A DNA stretch of 64,000 nucleotides, taken from contig NZ_JALEGT010000055.1 of NCBI RefSeq assembly GCF_022763305.1, positions 124,001 to 188,000 on the forward strand. Direction: 5' to 3'. This stretch comes from Marivita sp. (GTDB taxonomy: Bacteria > Pseudomonadota > Alphaproteobacteria > Rhodobacterales > Rhodobacteraceae). Each line of letters opens with the position of its first letter. The stretch's first letter is position 1. The notes under the pieces were generated by a model. The model did no database searches. It was not told where the DNA came from and saw nothing but the letters and a program-made list of their open reading frames with translations. Both the position numbers and the translations under genes were made by a program. Below are positions 53,099-62,377 of this stretch, piece after piece.

Positions 53099-56062
53099 AT
53101 GGCCGGACATGCACGGGTTGCGGCCATTCTCGGCCCGACCAACACAGGCAAGACCCATTACGCCATCGACCGGATGCTGGGCTATCGGACCGGCATGATC
53201 GGCTTGCCTCTGCGTCTTCTGGCGCGCGAGGTTTATGACAAGATCGTCGCGGCCCGTGGGCCGTCGGTAGTGGCGCTGGTCACGGGTGAAGAACGCATCG
53301 TGCCGCCGCGCGCGCAATACTGGGTCTGTACGGTCGAGGCGATGCCCGAAGGCATGGGCTGCGATTTTGTCGGTGTGGACGAGATCCAGCTTTGTGCCGA
53401 TCCCGAGCGTGGGCATGTCTTCACCGACCGGCTGCTGCGGATGCGCGGGTTGCACGAGACGCTGTTCATGGGCTCGGACACGATGCGCGGACCCATCGCG
53501 GCGCTTGTGCCGGGTGTGGAGTTCGTGCGCCGGGAACGGATGAGCCAACTGTCCTATACCGGATCGAAAAAGATCAGCCGCTTGCAGCCGCGGACGGCGA
53601 TTGTCGGGTTCTCGGTCGAGAACGTCTATGCCATCGCGGAACTGCTGCGCCGTCAGAAGGGCGGCGCGGCCGTGGTCATGGGGGCCTTGTCGCCCCGGAC
53701 GCGCAATGCGCAGGTGGATCTCTACCAGAATGGCGAGGTGGATTTCCTCGTGGCGACCGATGCCATCGGGATGGGGCTGAACCTTGACATCAACCATGTC
53801 GCGTTTTCATCGCTGACCAAGTTCGACGGGCGTCGGATGCGGCCGCTCATGCCCAATGAGTTGGCCCAGATCGCGGGCCGTGCGGGGCGGGGCATGTCGC
53901 ATGGGACGTTCGGCGTGACCGGCGAGGCCGGGCCTTTGGCCGAAGAGGTGGCTGAGGCGATCTGCAACCACCGCTTCACTCCGCTTAAAAAGCTGAACTG
54001 GCGCAATGCCGATCTTCGGTTCGGCACGATCGATGCGCTGATTGCCTCGCTCGAGGAAAGCCCCAAGGATGAATTGCTGGTCAAAGCGCGTGAGGCGGAT
54101 GACCTGCAGGCGCTCAAGGCGCTGAGCACCGTGGCCGAGGTGCAGGCGCGGGCGTCCGATCCGAAATCGGTGCAGCTTTTGTGGGATGTGTGCCGGATTC
54201 CCGATTTCCGGGGGATCAGCCATGCGGAACATGCGGGGCTTCTGGAAGTTATCTATGGACATCTGCACCAACGCGGAGCCATCCCCGATGATTTCCTTGG
54301 GCGGCAGGTCAACCGGATCGACCGGACAGATGGCGACATTGACACGTTGTCGAAACGATTGGCGTATATCCGCACATGGACCTATGTCGCGCAGCGGAAA
54401 GCGTGGGTGCATGACGAAAGCCATTGGCGCGAGCAGACACGCGCTGTAGAAGACCGACTGTCGGACGCGCTGCACGAGCGCCTGACCCAGAGATTTGTTG
54501 ACCGGCGCACATCCGTGCTCTTGCGGCGGTTGAAACAGAAGGAGGCCCTTTTGGCCGAAGTGAATGACAAGGGTGAAGTCACCGTCGAAGGCGAATTCGT
54601 CGGCAGGCTCGAAGGGTTCCGGTTCCGCCAGGACAAGGATGCAACCGGGCAGGAAGCCAAGACGCTGAAGACCGCGTCGATGCAGGCGCTTGCCCCGCAT
54701 TTCCATCTGCGGGCGGATCGGTTCTACAACGCGCCCGATACCGAGATGGATTTCACCGAGCAGGGCGGCCTCATGTGGGGCGATCAGGCGGTGGGCAAAC
54801 TAACCGCCGGAGATGATCCCTTGAAGCCGCGTGTCGTCGCCTTTGTCGATGAAGAGGCGGGGGCGGATGTCGCGTCCAAGGTGCAGCGACGGTTGCAGCA
54901 TTTCATCGACCGCAAGATTGCTGCGCTGTTCGAGCCTCTGATCAACCTTCAGAAAGACGAGACACTGACCGGCCTTGCACGCGGCTTTGCGTTCCGCATG
55001 GTCGAGGCGATGGGTATCCTGCCGCGCGCCGACGTTGCGGATGATGTCAAGGCGCTGGACCAGGAGGCGCGGGGGCTGCTGCGCAAGCATGGTATTCGCT
55101 TTGGTCAGTTCACCGTGTTCATGCCGCTCTTGCTCAAGCCTGCGCCTACGCGGCTGCGGCTGGTGCTCTGGAGCCTGTCGAAGAACCTCGACGAATTCCC
55201 CGAGGCACCGCCTCCGGGGCTGGTGACGGTGCCGAACACGCCGGGCACGCCCGCCGAGCATCACACCGTGTCCGGCTACCGCGCGGCAGGTGACCGCGCG
55301 ATCCGTATCGACATGCTCGAACGTCTGGCCGATCTGCTTCGTGCGCAGGACAGCCGGGGCGGATTCGAAGCGAATCCCGATATGCTCTCGATCACCGGTC
55401 TGACGCTCGAACAGTTTGCCGATCTCATGGGCGGGCTGGGCTACAAGGCGGAGAAAGGCGAGCGCGAGAAAGTGCGTGCGGTCGATGCCGTGGTCCCCGA
55501 GGCGAACACCGCTGCCGCCGCAGAGCAGGACGCAGCGGTTGATGGTGCCGTTCCCGTCGAAGATACGCCTGTGATGGATGCAGGGCAGGACGCTGCGCCC
55601 GGTGCGGCAACAGCCCCTGCCGATGCGCCTGAGGCTGCCGATGTTCCTGACGCGGCCGAAGCGATGCCGGAAACCGGTGTCGCACCAGTTGCCGACGCGC
55701 CGGGCGATCCTGTTGCCGAGGTGCCCGTTCCGGTCAATTCGGAGACCGAGATCGACCCGGGTGCGGCACCCGATGCCGCGCTGGCCGGGCCGGAAATTGA
55801 GGTGTTCTACACCTTCACATGGCGGGGCAACCGGCCTGAGCGTCAGCCGCGTCGCGAAGGTGGGGCTGGCAAAGGCCGTCGCGACGGAGGCAAGCCGCAG
55901 GGCGACCGTCCGCGTGGCAAGGGCAAGCCCAAAGGCAAGGGTCAGCCACCGCGCGATGCCGGGGCAAAGACCTTCCAAGCGCGTCCGCCCAAGAAGGAAA
56001 AGCAGATTGATCCGGACAATCCCTTTGCTGCAGCCCTCATGGGGCTGAAGACGAAGGACTGA
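53099..56062 (+). CDS. Suv3-like superfamily 2 helicase
   Basis: Bacterial homologue of the mitochondrial RNA helicase SUV3, restricted mainly to alphaproteobacteria. 987 aa: Walker A GPTNTGKTH (12-20), Walker B-like DEIQ (94-97), SF2 motif VI AQIAGRAGRG (about 255-265), and SUV3-type C-terminal domains to ~790. From ~800 to ~900 is a low-complexity Ala/Pro/Asp/Glu region, then a basic Gly/Arg/Lys tail (GKPKGKGQPPRD) and a conserved end IDPDNPFAAALMGL. Likely RNA turnover or DNA/RNA remodelling. Followed after 1 nt by an S4 gene. Confidence 0.93.
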   Translation: MAGHARVAAILGPTNTGKTHYAIDRMLGYRTGMIGLPLRLLAREVYDKIVAARGPSVVALVTGEERIVPPRAQYWVCTVEAMPEGMGCDFVGVDEIQLCADPERGHVFTDRLLRMRGLHETLFMGSDTMRGPIAALVPGVEFVRRERMSQLSYTGSKKISRLQPRTAIVGFSVENVYAIAELLRRQKGGAAVVMGALSPRTRNAQVDLYQNGEVDFLVATDAIGMGLNLDINHVAFSSLTKFDGRRMRPLMPNELAQIAGRAGRGMSHGTFGVTGEAGPLAEEVAEAICNHRFTPLKKLNWRNADLRFGTIDALIASLEESPKDELLVKAREADDLQALKALSTVAEVQARASDPKSVQLLWDVCRIPDFRGISHAEHAGLLEVIYGHLHQRGAIPDDFLGRQVNRIDRTDGDIDTLSKRLAYIRTWTYVAQRKAWVHDESHWREQTRAVEDRLSDALHERLTQRFVDRRTSVLLRRLKQKEALLAEVNDKGEVTVEGEFVGRLEGFRFRQDKDATGQEAKTLKTASMQALAPHFHLRADRFYNAPDTEMDFTEQGGLMWGDQAVGKLTAGDDPLKPRVVAFVDEEAGADVASKVQRRLQHFIDRKIAALFEPLINLQKDETLTGLARGFAFRMVEAMGILPRADVADDVKALDQEARGLLRKHGIRFGQFTVFMPLLLKPAPTRLRLVLWSLSKNLDEFPEAPPPGLVTVPNTPGTPAEHHTVSGYRAAGDRAIRIDMLERLADLLRAQDSRGGFEANPDMLSITGLTLEQFADLMGGLGYKAEKGEREKVRAVDAVVPEANTAAAAEQDAAVDGAVPVEDTPVMDAGQDAAPGAATAPADAPEAADVPDAAEAMPETGVAPVADAPGDPVAEVPVPVNSETEIDPGAAPDAALAGPEIEVFYTFTWRGNRPERQPRREGGAGKGRRDGGKPQGDRPRGKGKPKGKGQPPRDAGAKTFQARPPKKEKQIDPDNPFAAALMGLKTKD

Positions 56063-56063
56063 G

Positions 56064-56447
56064 TTGTCCGAGCCGGCGCAGAAGCTTCGGATCGACAAAT
56101 GGCTTTGGCATGCGCGTTTCTTCAAGACGCGCAGCCTTGCCGCCAAGGTCGTGTCCGGGGGCAAGTTGCGGGTGAACGGTCAGCCGATTTCCAAACCGGC
56201 CTACATGGTGTCGGCGCTGGATGTGCTGACCTTTCCGCAGGCCAATGACGTGCGGGTCATCAAGGTGCTGGCCATGGGGGAACGGCGTGGGCCTGCGCCC
56301 GAGGCGCAGCAGCTTTACGAGGACCTCGATCCGCCGAAACCGCGCGAGGCGGTGATCGAACAGGTACCGCGTTTCGACGGCAAGGGACGCCCGACCAAGA
56401 AAGATCGTCGCGCCCTGCAACAAACCCGGTCAGACCTGCTTGAATGA
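56064..56447 (+). CDS. S4-domain RNA-binding protein (Hsp15-like)
   Basis: RNA-binding protein of the Hsp15 type, which in E. coli acts on stalled 50S subunits with nascent chains. 127 aa with S4 core LRIDKWLWHARFFKTRSLAAK and VSGGKLRVNGQPISKPA, then a basic tail (GRPTKKDRRALQQ). The start is TTG 56064, 1 nt after the helicase stop, with AAGGA well placed inside the helicase 3' end, so the two are coupled. Confidence 0.92.
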   Translation: MSEPAQKLRIDKWLWHARFFKTRSLAAKVVSGGKLRVNGQPISKPAYMVSALDVLTFPQANDVRVIKVLAMGERRGPAPEAQQLYEDLDPPKPREAVIEQVPRFDGKGRPTKKDRRALQQTRSDLLE

Positions 56448-56496
56448 TTTTTCCGAGTGGCTTAGCTAGCTTGCGAACGATCAATGGACCGAATGC

Positions 56497-56835
56497 ATGA
56501 CCTATATTGTCAACGACGCCTGCATTGCCTGCAAATACACCGATTGTGTCGAAGTCTGCCCGGTGGACTGCTTTTACGAAGGCGAGAACATGCTGGTGAT
56601 CCACCCGGACGAGTGCATTGATTGTGGCGTGTGCGAACCGGAATGCCCGGCAGATGCGATCCGCCCGGACACGGAGCCGGACATGGAGAAGTGGGTCGAG
56701 TTCAACCGCAAATATGCCGAGCTTTGGCCGGTGATCATCACCAAGAAAGACCCGCTGCCCGAGGCGGAAGAACGGGACGGCGAAAGCGGCAAGCTTGAAA
56801 AGTACTTCTCTGAAGCGCCCGGTGAAGGCGGCTGA
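56497..56835 (+). CDS. fdxA: 7Fe-8S ferredoxin
   Basis: Low-potential electron carrier with one [3Fe-4S] and one [4Fe-4S] cluster. 112 aa with cysteines at 9, 12, 17, 21 and 25 ([18 protein letters not shown]) and 40, 43, 46, 50 ([12 protein letters not shown]), the exact FdxA spacing, followed by a longer helical C-terminus. It begins 49 nt after the S4 gene and ends at a strong terminator (56908). Confidence 0.96.
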   Translation: MTYIVNDACIACKYTDCVEVCPVDCFYEGENMLVIHPDECIDCGVCEPECPADAIRPDTEPDMEKWVEFNRKYAELWPVIITKKDPLPEAEERDGESGKLEKYFSEAPGEGG

Positions 56836-56907
56836 TGATTCGCCCTGTTGGCGATATCTGGCTCAGAGTCGCCATCTAACCTGTTGTATTTGCGATTAAA
56901 GGCCGAC

Positions 56908-56939
56908 GGCCACGCGCCCCTACCGCGTGGCCCTTTTTT
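56908..56939 (+). terminator. Intrinsic terminator after fdxA
   Basis: GGCCACGCG (56908-56916) with CGCGTGGCC (56924-56932), 7-nt loop, then six T. It lies 72 nt after the fdxA stop. The rest of the 275-nt gap to carD shows a TTATAC -10-like hexamer just after it (56942-56947) and a T-run at 57066, but no certain promoter. Confidence 0.88.
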
Positions 56940-57110
56940 GTGTTATACTCTGTTTACAAAATGACACCTGTGGGACATGCGCCTCAATCGGCGCTGGTAA
57001 AAAAGCTGACATAAGCTTGTTCTGAAACACTGAATGTAACGACCGGAAGCGAAGCCTCCGTTCGATTTTTTTGTCTGTGTCACACGGGCGCACGCCAAGG
57101 AAGGTTCTGA

Positions 57111-57629
57111 ATGACCAAATCGAAAAAATCCGAATTCCGTCCGAATGATTACGTTGTCTACCCGGCACATGGCGTTGGCCAGATCGTGTCGATCGAAGAG
57201 CAGGAGATTGCCGGCATCAAGCTCGAGCTCTTCGTGATCTCGTTCGAGAAAGACAAGATGACCCTGCGCGTGCCCACGCACAAGGCATCGGAAATCGGAA
57301 TGCGGTCGCTGAGTTCGCCCGACGTGGTGAGCCAGGCGATGAAGACGCTGAAGGGCAAGGCCAAGGTCAAGCGCGCGATGTGGTCGCGCCGTGCGCAGGA
57401 GTACGAACAGAAGATCAACTCGGGTGATCTGATCGCGATTGCCGAGGTTGTGCGTGACCTGCACCGCGCGGATGACCAGCGTGAGCAAAGCTATTCCGAG
57501 CGTCAGCTTTACGAAGCCGCCCTTGAACGTCTGACCCGTGAAGTTGCGGCCACCTCGGGTGGGGACGAACTGGCTGCGGCCAAGCAGGTTGGCGACGTGC
57601 TGATGTCGCGGGCACCTGCGGCAGCCTGA
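57111..57629 (+). CDS. carD: CarD family transcription regulator
   Basis: RNA-polymerase-interacting factor that stabilises open complexes. 172 aa with the RNAP-interaction Tudor-like domain (FRPNDYVVYPAHGVGQIVSI, LELFVISFEKDKMTLRVP) and the helical C-terminal domain (RRAQEYEQKINSGDLIAIAE, SYSERQLYEAALERLTREVA) containing the DNA-contacting basic and aromatic positions. AAGGAAGG precedes ATG 57111. Monocistronic, own terminator. Confidence 0.95.
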   Translation: MTKSKKSEFRPNDYVVYPAHGVGQIVSIEEQEIAGIKLELFVISFEKDKMTLRVPTHKASEIGMRSLSSPDVVSQAMKTLKGKAKVKRAMWSRRAQEYEQKINSGDLIAIAEVVRDLHRADDQREQSYSERQLYEAALERLTREVAATSGGDELAAAKQVGDVLMSRAPAAA

Positions 57630-57648
57630 TTTTTTACCAAATGGTCGT

Positions 57649-57679
57649 AAAAGCGGTCCCGGTCGGGGCCGCTTTTTTT
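57649..57679. terminator. Intrinsic terminator after carD
   Basis: AAAAGCGGTCCC (57649-57660) with GGGGCCGCTTTT (57665-57676), one G-U pair, 4-nt loop, seven T ending at 57679. It touches the stop codon of the convergent antiporter gene and may end both transcripts. Confidence 0.9.
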
Positions 57680-59556
57680 CATGCGGCGTCGTTGTTCGCG
57701 TTCTCGAGCGCGCTGAGCAGGGACGCCTCGAGCTCCTTTTCCAGTTCCTTCGCGCGGGCGATATAAGCCTCGTTCTGGGCGGACGGAATATTGGGATCCC
57801 ACAGTTCGGCCAGTTCGCGTACGGTGTAGCGGTCGTGATGGTAGAACAGCTTTTCCGCTTCCGAGGCTTCGTAATCCGTCAGACCGATGTTTTCGAGCAC
57901 GTAGCGCCCGGCGCGCAGGGAGCTGTCGAAAAGTTCGCGCACGATGTCATTCGCTCCGGCCTTGTAGAGCCGGTAGGTGTGCGTCCTGTCGCGGGAGCGG
58001 GCGACGATGTGGATGTCGGGGCGCAGACGCCGCGCATAGGTGACAAGCCGCTCGGCCGCGACGGGATCGTCCAGCGCCACCATCAGCACGCGCGCGGTGT
58101 CGATCCCGGCAGCATGCAGAAGGTCGGGGCGCAGGGGATCACCGAAAAAGCCCTGATAGCCGAAACGCCGCATCAGCTGGATGGTTTGCAGGTTGTTGTC
58201 GATCACAACCGTCTTGGCACCCACGGATTGCACGAGGCGGTTGACGATCTGACCGAAGCGGCCGATCCCCGCGATGATCACCGTGCCTTGCTGGTCGATC
58301 TCGTCATGTTGAAGGTCGCCATCCGGGTCCTTCATGCGCTTGGACAGGTATTCATAAAGGATAAAGGCCAGCGGTGTGATCAGCATCGACAGGGCGATGA
58401 TCAGCAACAGCCTGTCCGCGAGATAGGCCGGCAGGATGGCCTGCTGGAGGGAGAACGAGATCAGCACGAAACCGAATTCACCGGCTTGGGCCAGACCCAG
58501 AGTGAAGAGCCACTGATCGCGTCCGCGCAGTTTGAAGATGCGGCCCAGAGCGTACAGGATCAGGCCCTTGAGCGTCATGATCCCGAGGGCGAGGCCAAGA
58601 AGGGCAACCGGTTCGGAGAAGAAGAGGCCAAAGTCGATGCCTGCCCCCACGGTGATGAAGAACAGCCCGAGCAAGAGGCCCTTGAAAGGTTCGATGTCGG
58701 ATTCAAGTTCGTGCCGGAACTCGCTGTTGGCCAGAACCACGCCGGCAAGGAAGGTGCCAAGGGCAGGGGACAGGCCTACGGCGGTCATCAGGAAGGCGAT
58801 GCCGATGACGATCAGAAGCGCCAGAGCGGTATACATCTCGCGCAGCCGGGCGGCATGGATGAAGCGGAACAGCGGACGCGCGCCGTAGACACCTCCGATG
58901 ATGATCAGGGCGACAGCCCCCAGCGTCACCAGTGTCACGCCCCAGCCGGGCAGTCCCTCGATCAGGGACATGCTGTGATGCGCATCGTCGATCATCTCCA
59001 GCGGTGCCCGGGAAATCGAGCCATCGGGATTTAGCGAGGGGCCGGCGGGTACGGACAGAAGCGGCAGGATGATCAGCATCGGGATCACCGCAATGTCCTG
59101 TGTCAGCAGAACCGAAAAGGTCGATCTGCCGCCACTGGTCTGCATCAAGCCTTTCTCGCTCAGGGTCTGCAGCACGATGGCGGTAGAAGAAAGTGCGAAG
59201 ATCATCCCGATGGCAAGAGCGGTCTGCCAGACATAGCCCAGGTAGATGGCCCCTGACATCACGGCCAGCATGGTGACAATCACCTGCAGGCCGCCCAGAC
59301 CGATCAGCCGGTGGCGCATGTCCCAGAGCGCACGGGGCTCGAGTTCGAGGCCGATCAGGAAGAGCATCATCACAACGCCGAATTCCGCGAAATGCTGCAG
59401 ATCCGTCGTGTCGGCCACAAGCCCGAGACCCGGACCGATGGCCACACCGGCAAGGAGATAGCCCAGCACCGACCCCAGACCGAGCCGCGCCGCAATGGGA
59501 ACGGCGATCACTGCAGCCAGCAGGAACACCGACGCCAGGAAAAGAAATTCACCCAT
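57679..59556 (-). CDS. CPA2 monovalent cation:proton antiporter (KefB/KefC type) with TrkA-N domain
   Basis: K+/H+ or Na+/H+ antiporter of the inner membrane. From ATG 59556 (MGEFLFLASVF) the product is 625 aa: about twelve helices with GLGSVLGYLLAGVAIGP and FLIGLELEPR, then an RCK/TrkA-N nucleotide-binding domain (VIIAGIGRFGQIVNRLVQ, near residue 415) and a charged C-terminal tail. The frame extends to 59613 but the family starts at MGEF. No kefF/kefG ancillary gene is next to it, so gating by glutathione adducts cannot be concluded. Confidence 0.9.
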   Translation of the reverse strand: MGEFLFLASVFLLAAVIAVPIAARLGLGSVLGYLLAGVAIGPGLGLVADTTDLQHFAEFGVVMMLFLIGLELEPRALWDMRHRLIGLGGLQVIVTMLAVMSGAIYLGYVWQTALAIGMIFALSSTAIVLQTLSEKGLMQTSGGRSTFSVLLTQDIAVIPMLIILPLLSVPAGPSLNPDGSISRAPLEMIDDAHHSMSLIEGLPGWGVTLVTLGAVALIIIGGVYGARPLFRFIHAARLREMYTALALLIVIGIAFLMTAVGLSPALGTFLAGVVLANSEFRHELESDIEPFKGLLLGLFFITVGAGIDFGLFFSEPVALLGLALGIMTLKGLILYALGRIFKLRGRDQWLFTLGLAQAGEFGFVLISFSLQQAILPAYLADRLLLIIALSMLITPLAFILYEYLSKRMKDPDGDLQHDEIDQQGTVIIAGIGRFGQIVNRLVQSVGAKTVVIDNNLQTIQLMRRFGYQGFFGDPLRPDLLHAAGIDTARVLMVALDDPVAAERLVTYARRLRPDIHIVARSRDRTHTYRLYKAGANDIVRELFDSSLRAGRYVLENIGLTDYEASEAEKLFYHHDRYTVRELAELWDPNIPSAQNEAYIARAKELEKELEASLLSALENANNDAA

Positions 59557-59691
59557 TCTGATCAGGCCTTTCGCACTCGTCCAAGCATGCCGGTTTTTGC
59601 ACGCGAGAGGCAACCAATTGGATCAGAGGCTGCCGATTTTTTCGGCATCCCGGTATCCTGTGCTCAATAGGGTGGCGGGTCGGTGTGGTCT

Positions 59692-62220
59692 TCACCCGTC
59701 GGGCATACCCAGAACGACGTTTCGGCCGTTCTTGGAATAGCGCAATTCGCTGTCGCCGATGGCGGCGACGCGTCCGCCGTCCAGCCTGTCGCCCACCTGA
59801 ACCTTCTGATACCGGCCATTGGACAGACGCACGAGGGCGCGGCGGTTGGACGGCTTGCCGTAGACACCGATCAGGTTGATCCGACGGAGGTTGATGGCGT
59901 TTGTCACGGTCGCCTGACGTGCGACGTTTGCGGTGGAGGGGATGCTGGGCTGAACCGTGCGCGGTGCCACGGCGGCAGCGGCGACCTGCGTGACCTCGGC
60001 GGGCGCGGCTTCCTGACGGGCGCGCGACCGTTCGACGATCTGGGCGAAATCACGTGGGCGGGTGACCGGAGCGACCGATTGCGCCACGGCGAATTGCGTG
60101 GCGTCGGGCTGTGACTCTTCCTCTTGCGCCTTGAGCGTTTCGGGTCGCGCGGCGGGCCGGAGGGCTGCAAGCTCGGCCAGGGTGCGTCCGCCAAGCTGTG
60201 CCCGTTCGTTGCCTTCGATCAGGCCTTCGGGACGGACACGCGGTCGGAAGCCTTCGAGCTCGGGTGCGACGACAGCGCTGCCCGCGTTCTCGTCTGGCGC
60301 GGTCGGAACCACGTCCGGTACCGTGCGCTGCGGTGGCACCACGGGGGGCAGGCCGGCAAAGATACGAACGCCGTCGGGGTTCACGGCACCTTCGGGTGTT
60401 GCGACCACAAGACCACGCTCGTCCAGAGTGAAGGTGGTTCCGGGCGGCGCCGGATTCGGCTGGGACAGATAGGTCTGATCGTTGCGCAACCGTTCAGCGC
60501 CGGGCAGGGCGACGGCATCGAATTGTTGCACCTCTCCGTCGATGGAGGCCACGTACAGATCGTCGAGCGTTGTCAGGGTCGGTGTGGTCGGAGCCTCGGG
60601 GGAGCGCTGCCAGATGCCGGTCGCGGCATAGCGCGCATCGGCTTCTTCCGGGGTCAGCGCGGCAGGCGGTGGCAGGACATCCGACAAGCCGTCGGACATG
60701 TCCAGCGGTGCGTCCATTACATCGAGCGCCGCGATCTCGACGGTTTCGTCTTCCTCGGGCGCGGCTGTGATAGAGCCATCCAGCGGCAGCAGTTCCACAT
60801 CCGGCATGCGCGCGATCGACGGGGTCGCGTCTTCGCGGTCGAAGAAGCGGGACAGGCCATCGTCGAGGAACACGCTGGCCCAGGCCGCAACGGCGAGGAG
60901 GAAGATCAACAAGGCGCTGGTGAGCATGAGCCCGAGGAACCGGGGCTTGCCACCGATCTGGGGTTCGGTGCGCGCCCCGAAAACGGTCATCCGCGCGCGC
61001 TCGTCCTCGACCGGCGCAGCCGCCGCGGGAAGAGGATCAGTCTTGCGCCCGGCGCGCATGGCGGCGATCCGGGCCACGGCGGCGCGAGCGGGCTCGGGAT
61101 CGTGTCTTGGGGTCGGCGGATTGGCCGAGAACTCCGGCGTTGGTGCTGTCACCGGGGGTACGGGACGCGCGGCTGCAGGATCGGCTTCGAGCGCTTTGGA
61201 TTTTCGGCGGCTGAAGAAGCCAAAGCCTTTGCGTTCTACGGGTTCTTCGGTCGCATCAACCTGCAGGACCGCAGACGTCACATCGCTGTCCCGCGTGGAT
61301 TTGCGCGCACCTCCCAGTTTCAACCGCGGCGCTGGGGCCGCGTCGGGCGCCGGGCTGTCGATGCGCGGGGCGGCAGGGGCACTTGTGGGGTCGGGGGCGG
61401 TGCGCGATGCGCGGATCGAGGCGAACGAGGGCGTTGCCGAAGGGTCTGCCGTGGGGGCGCTCAGGGTCGGCTGGGGCGTTGGTGCGTCAGGGACGTCAGA
61501 ATCCAGCGGTGTCGAGGCCTCGGGATCATCGCCCGCTTCAACGTCCGCGGCGGCACCCGGTGCAAGCGCCTCGGCAGCGTCTTCCTCGACCTCCGCCTCG
61601 GGTGCGGATGGAGTTGGCGCAGCTTCGTCAGCTGGGTCCGATGATGGTTCAGATGCTGGCCCGACGTCGGCAGACGGGGCGATTGCCGGTGCGTCGACGA
61701 TGCGGATGGCAGTGGCGTCGCGCTCGGGCGCGGTCCCGTCCCATCCGGCGGCCGGGCCGAAGAACACCTCGCCATCGAACGCACCCTCCGACGCGACCGC
61801 GACAAAGCTCACTGGATTGAAATGGTGGCTTTTGGCGAAGGTTTCGGCTTCGTCCAGCGTTTCCTTGGCCACGGCCGCGATATGGATGGTTCCATGCGAC
61901 TTGGACCAGTCGAACTGCAGATCGTCGACCGCATAGGGCGTGGCCCCGTCCAGAACAGCGCGGATGTCCTGTTGCAGGACATCGCCGGTCTGGCCGGTAT
62001 CCGGGATCGACAGATATTTGATCTGCTCGTTCGGGATGACGAGCTTCACCTGTCCGCCCTTGGGCGACAGGGCGTCCGCCTCGGACCGCAATTCGGCGAG
62101 GACGCCGCGCAGATCGGCGGCATCCAGGGCGACATCGCCGATGAGCGCCCAACCGTTGGACACACGGCGCAGCAGCGAGATGCCTTCGAATGAAAGAGTC
62201 AGGGCAAAGTCTGGCTTCAT
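59692..62220 (-). CDS. Large single-span protein with GspL/PilM-like and GspC/PilP-like ends
   Basis: 842 aa, not a named family to me. Residues 1-~150 resemble the GspL/PilM cytoplasmic domain (LVIPNEQIKYLSIP, ATPYAVDDLQFDW). About 150-400 is low-complexity Ala/Pro/Asp/Glu/Ser. One membrane helix lies at ~427-449 (LGLMLTSALLIFLLAVAAWA). The periplasmic part is Pro/Ala-rich and ends (~777-842) in a small beta domain (INLIGVYGKPSNRRALVRL, GDRLDGGRVAAIGDSELRYS) like GspC/PilP homology regions. It may combine in one chain parts that secretion systems keep separate. No secretion-system gene is nearby. Confidence 0.75.
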   Translation of the reverse strand: MKPDFALTLSFEGISLLRRVSNGWALIGDVALDAADLRGVLAELRSEADALSPKGGQVKLVIPNEQIKYLSIPDTGQTGDVLQQDIRAVLDGATPYAVDDLQFDWSKSHGTIHIAAVAKETLDEAETFAKSHHFNPVSFVAVASEGAFDGEVFFGPAAGWDGTAPERDATAIRIVDAPAIAPSADVGPASEPSSDPADEAAPTPSAPEAEVEEDAAEALAPGAAADVEAGDDPEASTPLDSDVPDAPTPQPTLSAPTADPSATPSFASIRASRTAPDPTSAPAAPRIDSPAPDAAPAPRLKLGGARKSTRDSDVTSAVLQVDATEEPVERKGFGFFSRRKSKALEADPAAARPVPPVTAPTPEFSANPPTPRHDPEPARAAVARIAAMRAGRKTDPLPAAAAPVEDERARMTVFGARTEPQIGGKPRFLGLMLTSALLIFLLAVAAWASVFLDDGLSRFFDREDATPSIARMPDVELLPLDGSITAAPEEDETVEIAALDVMDAPLDMSDGLSDVLPPPAALTPEEADARYAATGIWQRSPEAPTTPTLTTLDDLYVASIDGEVQQFDAVALPGAERLRNDQTYLSQPNPAPPGTTFTLDERGLVVATPEGAVNPDGVRIFAGLPPVVPPQRTVPDVVPTAPDENAGSAVVAPELEGFRPRVRPEGLIEGNERAQLGGRTLAELAALRPAARPETLKAQEEESQPDATQFAVAQSVAPVTRPRDFAQIVERSRARQEAAPAEVTQVAAAAVAPRTVQPSIPSTANVARQATVTNAINLRRINLIGVYGKPSNRRALVRLSNGRYQKVQVGDRLDGGRVAAIGDSELRYSKNGRNVVLGMPDG

Positions 62221-62377
62221 AAGGGTATTTTAGCAGTCCTTGGCACGGGATGGGAGTCACTTACGCGCATGTTGAACGCGATAAGGCGATCTTTCGCGCG
62301 GGGAAAAATCGGTGCTTGTCGGCAGCGCAACGGGGGTGGATGCTTGGCCTGTTATGAATTGCAAAATAGAGGTCATC

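Noticed and set aside
57058-57073. T-run after a short CGGA/TCCG stem in the carD leader as an attenuator
   Set aside because: The stem has only four base pairs and a long loop; too weak to call.
60124-61644. 506-codon plus-strand Gly/Arg-rich frame opposite the 842-aa gene
   Set aside because: Mirror of a low-complexity Ala/Pro/Asp coding region; no start signal or family match.
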